From Candidatus Woesebacteria bacterium (GTDB taxonomy: Bacteria > Patescibacteriota > Microgenomatia > UBA8517 > UBA10165): DNA of 6,876 nt. The stretch lies in contig NZCP01000007.1 in the NCBI GenBank assembly GCA_002686465.1, forward strand, positions 2,438-9,313, read 5' to 3'. Shown here piece after piece: positions 1 through 5,205 of this stretch; the stretch's first letter is position 1; the number at the start of each line of letters is the position of its first letter. Under the pieces are notes generated by a model that saw nothing but the letters and a program-made list of their open reading frames with translations, was not told the DNA's origin and ran no database searches. Both the position numbers and the translations under genes were made by a program.

Positions 1-367
1 TATATTCTATTTGCTCCCCATTCCAACAGGGTTTGATGAGAACCAGACCCAAGAGATTGACAAGCCTCTCAAATCTCTGCAATCGTGCGTTTTTACTTGG
101 ATGGATAAACTCCTCATATCGGTTGCCCGTGACCTCTCTCTTTGGCGGTATCATATAGCAAAGCGATACACGGTCAATGATCCGTTTTGTAATACCACTT
201 GAGCAGGGGGTTATCTTGTCCCTTGATGACCCGATATATTCCTCCAAGACATAGTCATCCGTGTTGCCCTTATAGTAATCAAGAGCCTCCAATCGCTTCT
301 GCAACCATAAATCTTTCTCTTGCTGTTGTGCATCATATCTGCTTTGTAATACAATCGCTTTGCTCAT
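1..367 (-). CDS. Phage portal protein, N-terminal part (runs off left edge)
   Basis: The reading frame starts at ATG 367-365, overlaps the large-terminase stop codon as ATGA, and stays open for 122 codons to the window edge, so the C-terminal part is missing. An AAGGG lies about ten bases before the ATG. The N-terminus is helical and charged, followed near residues 29-47 by LDYYKGNTDDYVLEEYI. This resembles the 'YY.GN' region near the start of SPP1 gp6-type portal proteins. Residues 60-76 (ITKRIIDRVSLCYMIPP) resemble the following segment, in which an 'I(V/I)D' helix leads to a 'P' turn. Portal proteins form the dodecameric ring through which the terminase pumps DNA into the capsid. The position directly after the large terminase is the usual one. 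The call rests on context and remembered family features; most of the protein is unseen. Confidence 0.72.
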   Translation of the reverse strand, partial: MSKAIVLQSRYDAQQQEKDLWLQKRLEALDYYKGNTDDYVLEEYIGSSRDKITPCSSGITKRIIDRVSLCYMIPPKREVTGNRYEEFIHPSKNARLQRFERLVNLLGLVLIKPCWNGEQIEY

Positions 368-1613
368 CTTTGTAATGCCCTTACGTTTATTTTTTTTATT
401 GGGTGAGTCTTCACAAGCGAGTATCCCAACGCATCGCTTATATGTGTCAATTCTTTGTTGCCTTTATCAATATCCGCCCTTGTCCCTTCCTTGTTAATTA
501 CCCTTTCCAAATCCTTTATCATAACCTTACAGGATGGATCAATGATTAAACTCTCCATCGCTTTGTTTACACAGTTTATTCGATCAATGACAGGCGGGTT
601 TCTTCTTTCCATTATGACCTCCATATCGCAATCCCTCATTATGGTCGCATCTGTTCTGCGACTGCTCGTTCTTCTTTGTATCGAGGCAGAATCGGGGTAC
701 ATCATATATCTGTTATTGGGATACCTTTCTTTTATCTCGTTGCACATCCTTTCGGTCATCAATTCGTTTCCCCCACTATGACGTATAACAACTTCATCGA
801 AGATGCGAACTTTGGGATTGGTGTCATACTTCTGCCAGAGAACCGAACACATTGGGTTGACGTTCTGGTCGTTTCCGATTCGTATGGGGAGTGTTGAGTT
901 GTATTTGTTTTCTTTGACATTGTTGACCCTATTAAAGCAATAATATGTTTGTTGTGAACCAAAGATATGACAAAACTCTCCATCCAAATATGCCTTTTGG
1001 AGTTGCTTGTCATAGTTTGCCTTTAAACTTTCAATGAACTCTTGCGGGAGTGACTTATTGTCTACTGTCCGCCCCTGTGTTAATTCATAACCATCAATCG
1101 GCTTCTCTTTCCACATCTCATACACCCATCCAAATCCTTCGGGTGTAGTGGTAATAAAAGCCTGTAATGTGTTCCCTTCCCGTAGCCTTGACAATAACAT
1201 CATCCAAGCATCATTCGTTTTTAATAAGTCGGCTTCATCTATCCCACCACTTGCAAGATTAAGTCCTGCCCATCTCCTGTAATTTTCTGCGGATCGCAAT
1301 ATTATATCCGCATACCCAGATCGCCATTGTACTCTGTATCTTAAATCAGAGGCAGAATAAGAATATGTCCATCCTGCCAAATCCAACATCTTCTCAAGTG
1401 TTGGTTGCAATACATCTTTTATCATTGGATAAGTTGGTTCTGCCAATAAGATTGTGCCTGTTGGATTCAATAGGCAATTTCTCATTGCCTTCAAAACCAG
1501 AGATGTCGTTTTCCCTGCACTCAACCGTACCCGCAAACAAGAGCAGGGTACTTGGCATCACTCCTTATGAATAATCTCTGGTGCTTGTATGCACCAATTT
1601 TTACCTTATCCAA
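364..1613 (-). CDS. terL: Terminase large subunit, frameshifted in the Walker A loop
   Basis: This is the ATP-driven packaging motor and nuclease that cuts phage DNA and pumps it into the prohead. The main frame is open from 1536 to 364 (390 codons). Counting from 1536, it holds AGKTT (residues 7-11), Walker B IDEAD (99-103), coupling motif ITTTPEG (128-134), and RNase H-type nuclease aspartates in GNDQNVNP (D223), YPDSAS (D282) and HISDALGY (D368). The true N-terminus lies in another frame from a probable TTG at 1613-1611. It reads IGAYKHQRLF, then DAKYPALVCGYG, before a TGA at 1523-1521. Joining the frames gives GYG(S/L..)AGKT, a proper P-loop. One base is therefore missing, or two are extra, near 1520-1526. 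No good ribosome site precedes the TTG, which lies eight bases inside the end of the DUF5681 gene, so coupling is likely. Total length of about 416 residues is normal for the family. Confidence 0.93.
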
Positions 1614-1920
1614 TATCTACAATATCAAAACCATCTGGCAACTCCTCAAATGATGTAATGGTTGCCTGTATTGGTTTCCCCTCCAATCTGTCAAAAATCA
1701 TTTCCATCGCCCTCAAGTCACCTCCCTGTGCCTTATCATATAACTTGTCCGCAATGGTTTGTAATCTTGTTCTCCCGTCAGCCTGTATTTCCTCGCCCTT
1801 ACATTTTAATAAATCAGATATACAGTTTTCTTTCTTTGGTCTGCCCTTCGGATTTCCAGACTGCCCCTTTTTAAAGGGTATAAGGTTTTCTCTGTTCCCC
1901 CTCTGTTTATCAGAGGACAT
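1606..1920 (-). CDS. terS: DUF5681-type protein, probable terminase small subunit
   Basis: This 104-residue protein carries the N-terminal signature FKKGQSGNPKGRPKK (residues 16-30), which is the hallmark of DUF5681. That domain is repeatedly found just before phage large terminases. A helical part follows, with IADKLYDKAQGGDLRAMEMI, typical of small terminase-like proteins. The probable role is to recognise phage DNA and recruit the large subunit for packaging. I chose ATG 1920-1918 because GGAAGG stands seven bases before it and the upstream gene's TGA overlaps it as TGATG. A TTG three bases earlier is also possible. Its own stop overlaps the predicted TTG start of the large terminase. The DUF5681 match and context are firm; the small-terminase role is inference, since no structure or DNA-binding data can be read here. 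Confidence 0.83.
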   Translation of the reverse strand: MSSDKQRGNRENLIPFKKGQSGNPKGRPKKENCISDLLKCKGEEIQADGRTRLQTIADKLYDKAQGGDLRAMEMIFDRLEGKPIQATITSFEELPDGFDIVDIG

Positions 1921-2263
1921 CAAAGACCCTTCCGCTCTGCGTTCATCTGATTCTCAATGATATTCAATTCTATTTTAGTCTGATAGATTTTTTGGAGGCA
2001 ACACTCATATAAGGATTCACATATATCTCTTTCCATTTTAAGGTTTGCGATAATTTTATTTCCCCTACAAATATCATTTATAATTGTAACGGGTGTCCCT
2101 TTTTCCCGTTCTTTTAGTATCTGGGTTGCGAGAGCAATGCGATAATCGTTCTCTGCTTTGGCTTTTGCCTGTCCACGTTTTTTCATTTCAGTAATAGCAA
2201 ACGAGAGGGTTTCACGTTTCTCGTTTAGTTCTGACAGTAACTCAAACAGGTGTATTTTTCCAT
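1920..2263 (-). CDS. Small helical pre-terminase phage protein, apparent 1-base frameshift near its start
   Basis: The clear frame contains KAENDYRIALATQIL, then GTPVTIINDICRGNKIIANLKMERD and a long C-terminal helix ending at TGA 1922-1920. It resembles small coiled-coil proteins commonly found just before terminase genes in Firmicutes phages; their function is unknown to me. The first ATG in this frame (2186) has no ribosome site, and the same frame is open further upstream with convincing protein (LFELLSELNEKRETLSFAITE). No usual start codon exists there in frame. However, ATG GAA AAA at 2263-2255 sits one base out of frame, and one additional A in its A5 run (2255-2259) would give MEKIHLFELL continuous with the rest, about 114 residues. 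The intact gene therefore probably starts at 2263. If the sequence is correct as given, only the portion from 2186 (88 residues) has a normal start. Confidence 0.75.
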
Positions 2264-2275
2264 AGATTAGAGGGT

Positions 2276-2281
2276 ATTATA
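2276..2281 (-). promoter_or_regulatory. Possible -10 box (TATAAT) before the packaging module
   Basis: A perfect TATAAT on the minus strand ends 12 bases before the candidate ATG at 2263, in one of the few real intergenic gaps (2264-2322). No convincing -35 hexamer is visible 16-18 bases upstream, where the sequence is AT-rich (AATTTT). Transcription from this box would start only a few bases before the ATG, which fits the absence of a ribosome site there. It is a candidate only, since such hexamers arise easily in AT-rich DNA. Confidence 0.3.
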
Positions 2282-2305
2282 CAATGAGGCGAGGATATAA
2301 AATTA

Positions 2306-2335
2306 CTTACTTATCAGTAAGGTCACTCCTTACTG
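2306..2335 (-). promoter_or_regulatory. Two overlapping, mutually exclusive stem-loops at the accessory/packaging junction
   Basis: On the minus strand CAGTAAGG-AGTGA-CCTTACTG forms a perfect 8-bp stem with a 5-base loop (2335-2315). The stop codon TGA of the 225-residue gene sits in that loop. The right arm can instead pair downstream as CTTACT-GATA-AGTAAG (2321-2306), followed closely by TAATTTTAT. The second hairpin is a weak terminator candidate, and the first could prevent it forming. A ribosome stopping at the TGA would disrupt the first hairpin. The base pairing is seen directly; a regulatory role is inference. Confidence 0.4.
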
Positions 2336-3000
2336 TATTTTAGGTGTGAGTATTGTATCTTTGTTGCTTTTGTTTTGCTTAATACTTTGCTTGTGTCTGT
2401 ATATCGAAGAACATATCCCTCATCCACTATAAAATCAATAATATTCAACATCTCTTTCTCTTTTGGAGAGCCTGTGTCCATAAAGAGTTTCTTTTTACTG
2501 CTGTATTTTTCGTCTTGATTAAACTTGTCCTTGTAGAAATGCCATTTTCTGGTAAAAGACACCCCAATCATTGTGATTGGCTTTTCCTTCTCTGATAAGC
2601 GACAAGCAAGGTCAAGACAGGGATAGAGGCTGTTTTTCCTGCGGTACAGAAGGGGCAGGTTCTCATTTATATTTTCTTTAAACTTATCGAGTGAGCCTAT
2701 GCGGTGGATCGGGAGTTGTGATCCCTGTATCTTTGTGCGTGGATATATGAGCAGAGTTCTCCCTCCCCAATCGTTAAACCTTTCCAATAGGTGAGGTTTG
2801 TCCATAGTGACACAGCAATCCATTATCCCAAGTAGATAGGCACGGTTTATTCCGATTTTAAAATATCTATCATCCCAGAATAAGCCAACAGGGGCATCGA
2901 GTAGATCATCTCCATTTCCGACAATTAATATTTCTTTAAAATCTTTCTTTTTCCACTCATTGATATGGGTCTTAATTTGCGAATCCGATACAGAGTTCAT
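2323..3000 (-). CDS. DUF115/GT42-like Rossmann-fold protein, possible glycosyltransferase
   Basis: This is a 225-residue protein. A beta strand and glycine turn ILIVGNGDD (24-32) is followed by KIGINRAYLL (48-57), a 'TMD' at 65-67, SLYPCLDLACRL (124-135), TMIGVSF (143-149) and KWHFYKD (152-158). This order (GNG near the N-terminus, 'vNRa', 'S..ALdLA', 'I..iGv.F', 'HFY') recalls DUF115/MptE-like and GT42 sialyltransferase-fold proteins, some of which occur in phages. Such enzymes use nucleotide-activated substrates, so sugar transfer or another nucleotide-dependent reaction is possible; the actual substrate cannot be told. No signal peptide or membrane segment is seen, so it is cytoplasmic. 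ATG 3000 overlaps the previous gene's stop as ATGA. The stop lies within a hairpin loop. The fold assignment comes from remembered motif patterns rather than an alignment. Confidence 0.72.
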   Translation of the reverse strand: MNSVSDSQIKTHINEWKKKDFKEILIVGNGDDLLDAPVGLFWDDRYFKIGINRAYLLGIMDCCVTMDKPHLLERFNDWGGRTLLIYPRTKIQGSQLPIHRIGSLDKFKENINENLPLLYRRKNSLYPCLDLACRLSEKEKPITMIGVSFTRKWHFYKDKFNQDEKYSSKKKLFMDTGSPKEKEMLNIIDFIVDEGYVLRYTDTSKVLSKTKATKIQYSHLKYSKE

Positions 3001-3248
3001 TTATCTGTATTTTCTGTGATAATTCTTTCAATGTTCTGCGGTGATGAGTGATATTTTAAAGAGAGGTGTTTTATTCTCTCATTGTAGGGAACATTACAAG
3101 CCTGTAAAGAGTTATATCTTGACCTTATAAAACTATTACGCAGATGGATCACATCATAAGCCTTATTTAAATCAAAAGTATCCTGCTCAATGGGATGGTT
3201 TGGTTTGATGGGTAGGTTTGGGACAATTCTCGGAGTTTTTTTAGTCAT
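2997..3248 (-). CDS. Small helix-turn-helix-like protein
   Basis: This is an 83-residue basic protein. The start at ATG 3248-3246 follows AAAGGA with suitable spacing. An in-frame extension upstream to 3392 overlaps the zinc-protein gene and reads as unconvincing protein. The C-terminal part, NERIKHLSLKYHSSPQNIERI (residues 56-76), looks like a helix-turn-helix: helix, 'LS.KYH.SP' turn and recognition helix, similar to homeodomain-like or sigma-region-4 folds. An arginine-rich helix precedes it (HLRNSFIRSRYN). A DNA-binding role, perhaps as a small regulator, is therefore likely, but the target is unknown. It ends in an ATGA overlap with the 225-residue gene. Its frame is the -1 frame relative to the upstream zinc gene, so a fusion by frameshifting at A8 is theoretically possible. 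Confidence 0.68.
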   Translation of the reverse strand: MTKKTPRIVPNLPIKPNHPIEQDTFDLNKAYDVIHLRNSFIRSRYNSLQACNVPYNERIKHLSLKYHSSPQNIERIITENTDK

Positions 3249-3342
3249 CTGTCTTTCCTTTATGTTCAAGTGACCTCTCCCCTGTTCTTCTGTTAATATA
3301 TACAATCTCAAGTTCCCTCTCCCAATAAGAGCCTCTCGAATC
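3241..3342 (-). other. Probable displaced C-terminal part of the zinc-ribbon gene
   Basis: Beyond the A8 tract the +1 frame stays open to TAA 3243-3241 and encodes a charged, natural-looking tail (WERELEIVYINRRTGERSLE and about ten more residues). It ends eight bases inside the next gene, matching the tight overlaps elsewhere in the operon. The frame has no plausible start of its own here. Upstream of A8 this same frame overlaps the cysteine domain, so it is best read as the true end of the zinc protein, cut off by one base of extra length in A8. Confidence 0.45.
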
Positions 3343-3565
3343 TTTTTTTTCCTGCCTCTTTTTTGAGGCATTTTCCACAAATTTCTTTCCAAATCTTCGG
3401 AATATGGTCTGGAATATATTGTGCATTTTGATATGTAAATTGTTTAGTTGTTTTAGCAGTTCCACATCTTTCGCATTTAAAGAACCTTTTTCCAATATAT
3501 TTTATAAAACCGTCCAAAGCACCACGCACCAGAACCCGATGCAAAATATTATTATTGATGACCAT
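3308..3565 (-). CDS. Four-cysteine zinc-ribbon-like protein, C-terminus possibly frameshifted
   Basis: This 85-residue basic protein has Cys pairs CERC (31, 34) and CGKC (63, 66), 28 residues apart. They probably bind one zinc ion as a treble-clef or zinc-ribbon domain of the kind seen in small phage DNA-binding or HNH-associated proteins. No nuclease histidine motif is visible, so it is not itself an evident HNH enzyme. ATG 3565 lies three bases after the stop of the preceding 45-residue gene, whose final bases supply an AAGG too close to act as a standard ribosome site. After the second Cys pair the gene runs into an A8 tract (3350-3343) and stops 11 codons later, leaving an unusual 59-base gap. 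Skipping one A would continue as RGSYWERELEIVYINRRTGE and end at 3241, overlapping the next ATG in normal operon style. Confidence 0.74.
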   Translation of the reverse strand: MVINNNILHRVLVRGALDGFIKYIGKRFFKCERCGTAKTTKQFTYQNAQYIPDHIPKIWKEICGKCLKKEAGKKRFERLLLGEGT

Positions 3566-3568
3566 ACC

Positions 3569-3706
3569 TTAATTCTTGTCATTCCCCAACTCTGGTAGGT
3601 GGCATTTTAATATTTTTCTCAATATGTCATTTTCCTTTTTTTCTTCTTTCAGTTGTGCAAATAGGCTTTCAATTATTTTCCACAGTTGCCTCTTATTATA
3701 ATTCAT
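3569..3706 (-). CDS. Small helical protein (45 aa), function unknown
   Basis: This very short gene starts at ATG 3706, overlaps the previous gene's stop as ATGA, and ends at TAA 3571-3569, three bases before the zinc-protein ATG. The translation begins MNYNKRQLWKIIESLFAQL and continues with a lysine/glutamate-rich stretch, LRKILK and a CHLPEL tail. The whole is predicted to be one amphipathic helix, possibly coiled coil. No ribosome site is near; a GAGGAG lies about 20 bases upstream, so translation probably depends on coupling. I do not recognise the family. Support comes from the exact fit between neighbours with no wasted bases and from the protein-like composition. Confidence 0.6.
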   Translation of the reverse strand: MNYNKRQLWKIIESLFAQLKEEKKENDILRKILKCHLPELGNDKN

Positions 3707-3858
3707 TTTTTTACTTTTTTTTCCAACTCCTCAATCCGTTTAACATTTGAGGCAAGTATCTCGTTCCAATTTATAGGCGGGTGAGAATTTACTTGTAATA
3801 GTCTGATTTTTTCCTGTAGTTCTTCTATCGCCAACCATATTTCGTTTATATCTTTCAT
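3703..3858 (-). CDS. Small helical protein (51 aa), function unknown
   Basis: The gene starts at ATG 3858, which overlaps the stop of the PD-(D/E)XK-like gene as ATGA, and ends at TGA 3705-3703, which overlaps the next ATG. The sequence has an N-terminal amphipathic helix (DINEIWLAIEELQEKIRLLQ), a proline-containing turn (SHPPINW) and a second helix ending in a lysine run (RIEELEKKVKK). That arrangement suggests a helical hairpin or coiled coil that may act as an oligomeric or adaptor protein. I do not recognise the family. Position and overlaps make it a real operon member despite its size. Confidence 0.62.
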   Translation of the reverse strand: MKDINEIWLAIEELQEKIRLLQVNSHPPINWNEILASNVKRIEELEKKVKK

Positions 3859-4406
3859 TTATTCATCCAATCTTGATGTTGTAATACGTCTGGCAATTCG
3901 CAGACAATGGAAATATCCTCAATATCCTTGCAATAAGCGGGAGTGTATTTCTTTTGGATAAGTTCCCACCCATCAACATCACGGGAATCAACAAGATAAG
4001 ACTCCGCCCTGCACCTATATTCATCAATTTTGATAAACCAATATTGATTAGGTCGTTTCCCAATGTTTTTGTGAGCATTTTCATTGACCATTAATTCAGT
4101 TGTAAAATAACCAACCCCCTTGACATCAATCTTGATATTATCTAAAAGCAATTCAATGTCTGGCTCTGCAATCGGCTTTTCATCAATAAGGGGGGTTGCT
4201 TTAAAAAGAATATTTTTATTTGTCAAATCGTGCCAAGCAATAAGTTCCCCCAATATGCCAAGCCTTGAGATTTTAACCTCATCCTCCCCCCTATATTTTT
4301 CAGACCCCTCCTTGTAAACCTTTTTTGAAAGCATTGTCCTCGTTTTTCCGAGTTCCTCCGCAAGTTTTAGGAATATTTTGGGGAATGTTATATTATCAAT
4401 TTTCAT
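3855..4406 (-). CDS. PD-(D/E)XK-like nuclease, probable
   Basis: This 183-residue protein has the layout of a restriction-endonuclease-fold domain: a helix with E54 (GILGELIAW), then PD (82-83) in AEPDIELLL, and DVK (94-96) in IKIDVKGVGY. These give the E...PD...(D/E)xK set of metal-binding and catalytic residues. A strand, QYWFIKID (121-128), and SYLVDSRDVDGWEL (136-149) follow, as in restriction-like nucleases where a carboxylate- and tryptophan-containing segment closes the domain. It probably cuts DNA, for host DNA breakdown, recombination or defence, but the substrate cannot be told. No partner methyltransferase is visible in the window, which argues against a classical restriction system. 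ATG 4406 has no ribosome site and follows a strong hairpin by 15 bases. The stop overlaps the next ATG as ATGA. Confidence 0.72.
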   Translation of the reverse strand: MKIDNITFPKIFLKLAEELGKTRTMLSKKVYKEGSEKYRGEDEVKISRLGILGELIAWHDLTNKNILFKATPLIDEKPIAEPDIELLLDNIKIDVKGVGYFTTELMVNENAHKNIGKRPNQYWFIKIDEYRCRAESYLVDSRDVDGWELIQKKYTPAYCKDIEDISIVCELPDVLQHQDWMNK

Positions 4407-4421
4407 ATTGTTTGACCATCT

Positions 4422-4443
4422 GGGGCATCCCGAAAGATGCCCC
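4422..4443 (-). promoter_or_regulatory. GC-rich hairpin with UUCG loop before the PD-(D/E)XK-like gene
   Basis: In minus-strand RNA, GGGGCAUC-UUUCGG-GAUGCCCC makes a perfect 8-bp stem with a 6-base loop that can tighten to a U.G-closed UUCG tetraloop. It sits in the 55-base gap between the 126-residue gene and the nuclease gene, 15 bases before the latter's ATG. No U-run follows on the minus strand, so it is not a standard terminator in the direction of transcription. On the plus strand a CTTTTT occurs a few bases after the stem, but no plus-strand gene is seen. A role in mRNA stability or translation control is possible. Confidence 0.5.
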
Positions 4444-4461
4444 GTGCCTTTTTACATCCAT

Positions 4462-4842
4462 TTACTTGCTGGTTTCAACAAACTCTTTTAATACCGTTGT
4501 CAATACCCCTGTAAGAACCTCAACTTTCTGAACAGGAAACAAACCAATCTCCTGTAAGTGGTTTACAATAAACAACTCTGGAGATTCGTATCCCCTTGAA
4601 ACTCCGCCATTTCCGTTGGTATGGTCAATTAGGTGATTGACTCTGACCCTCTTCATATTAGTTCTTAAAGTGTCAAGATCATACTCTGCGGTACGAATCT
4701 GGTCAAGGATAGCGGTCTTTTTTATTCCCGTTGCTTTCTTGATTGTGTCGTTGATTGTTCTGGTTGATTTATGCATCAAAGTCATATCAAGACTTTTGAC
4801 AATCTTAATATTTGGTCGAGTAACATTTTGCATCTCTGCCAT
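4462..4842 (-). CDS. Hypothetical phage protein (126 aa), function unknown
   Basis: This gene has one of the best ribosome sites in the window: AAGGAGA lies seven bases before ATG 4842, directly after the stop of the resolvase-like gene. The protein is mostly helical with a basic N-terminal half (THR/LYS-rich, residues 23-65), a flexible glycine-rich turn (NGNGGVSRGYE, about 76-86) and a C-terminal helical segment rich in valine and leucine (KVEVLTGVLTTVLKEFV). It has no cysteines, no obvious catalytic motif, no signal peptide and no clear membrane segment. I do not recognise the family. The strong ribosome site suggests production in larger amounts than its neighbours, as would fit a structural or DNA-binding accessory protein, but that is only inference. 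Confidence 0.72.
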   Translation of the reverse strand: MAEMQNVTRPNIKIVKSLDMTLMHKSTRTINDTIKKATGIKKTAILDQIRTAEYDLDTLRTNMKRVRVNHLIDHTNGNGGVSRGYESPELFIVNHLQEIGLFPVQKVEVLTGVLTTVLKEFVETSK

Positions 4843-4854
4843 TTGATTCTCTCC

Positions 4855-5205
4855 TTATTGTTTTTTTTCGTCTGTTTCATTGGCTATCAAGTAACTAAGC
4901 CAATCGTTTATTTCAAGGCAGATCATATCTCTGCCCTTCATATTAAATATTAATACGGGGGTTTTACCAACGGGGCAATCCCTTGTCGTTTGTTCCCACC
5001 ATTTAGGAATATGCAAAGCCTTATGATTTTTACATTCAATATGATACGGGTAAATCGGTGACTCTGGGTTGATCTCTTATATATCGCCCTTTAGATCCAT
5101 TACACCAGATAGAGGAGTCCTTCGCAAGAACGTCCCCAATATCTTGTTGATATATTTGGCGACTTTGAGTTCATATCTTTTGCCTTTTGCTTGGCTATTA
5201 ATCAC
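4855..5205 (-). pseudogene. PD-(D/E)XK resolvase-like nuclease with an in-frame stop codon
   Basis: From GTG 5205-5203 (overlapping the previous TGA as GTGA) one frame runs 116 codons to TAA 4857-4855, broken only by TAA at codon 43 (5079-5077). The N-terminal part reads AKGKRYELKVAKYIN, RRTPLSGV and MDLKGDI; after the stop come HIECKN and IPKWWEQ, then PVLIF. The order K..RyE - R.TP.SG - GD - ExK is that of small phage PD-(D/E)XK nucleases related to Holliday-junction resolvases; D41, E57 and K59 are the expected catalytic residues. The frame is the same on both sides of the stop, so a single substitution (for example CAA or AAA to TAA) explains it. No restart codon follows, and the first 42 residues alone would lack the ExK. 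It could be a pseudogene, a sequence error or, less likely, readthrough. Confidence 0.8.

Noticed and set aside
455..781. Plus-strand open frame of about 108 codons, rich in Leu/Ser/Ile, resembling a membrane protein
   Set aside because: It lies opposite the well-supported nuclease domain of the large terminase; its hydrophobic composition is the usual product of reading the antisense strand.
1560..1575. AAGGAG followed by ATG (about 1559) as the start of the large terminase
   Set aside because: That ATG is in a third frame giving MPSTLLLFAGTVECREN, which lacks terminase features; the spacing of two bases is also too short.
1589..1960. Plus-strand open frame of 123 codons
   Set aside because: It is antisense to the DUF5681 gene, which has a strong family signature; no ribosome site or recognisable protein.
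3248..3392. Upstream extension of the helix-turn-helix gene to 3392
   Set aside because: It overlaps the cysteine-rich end of the zinc gene, while an internal ATG at 3248 has a good ribosome site. It is kept only as a possible -1 frameshift fusion.
4422..4455. Rho-independent terminator on the plus strand (stem then CTTTTT)
   Set aside because: No plus-strand gene precedes it and the T-run is separated from the stem by several bases; the hairpin is more likely to act in the minus-strand RNA.
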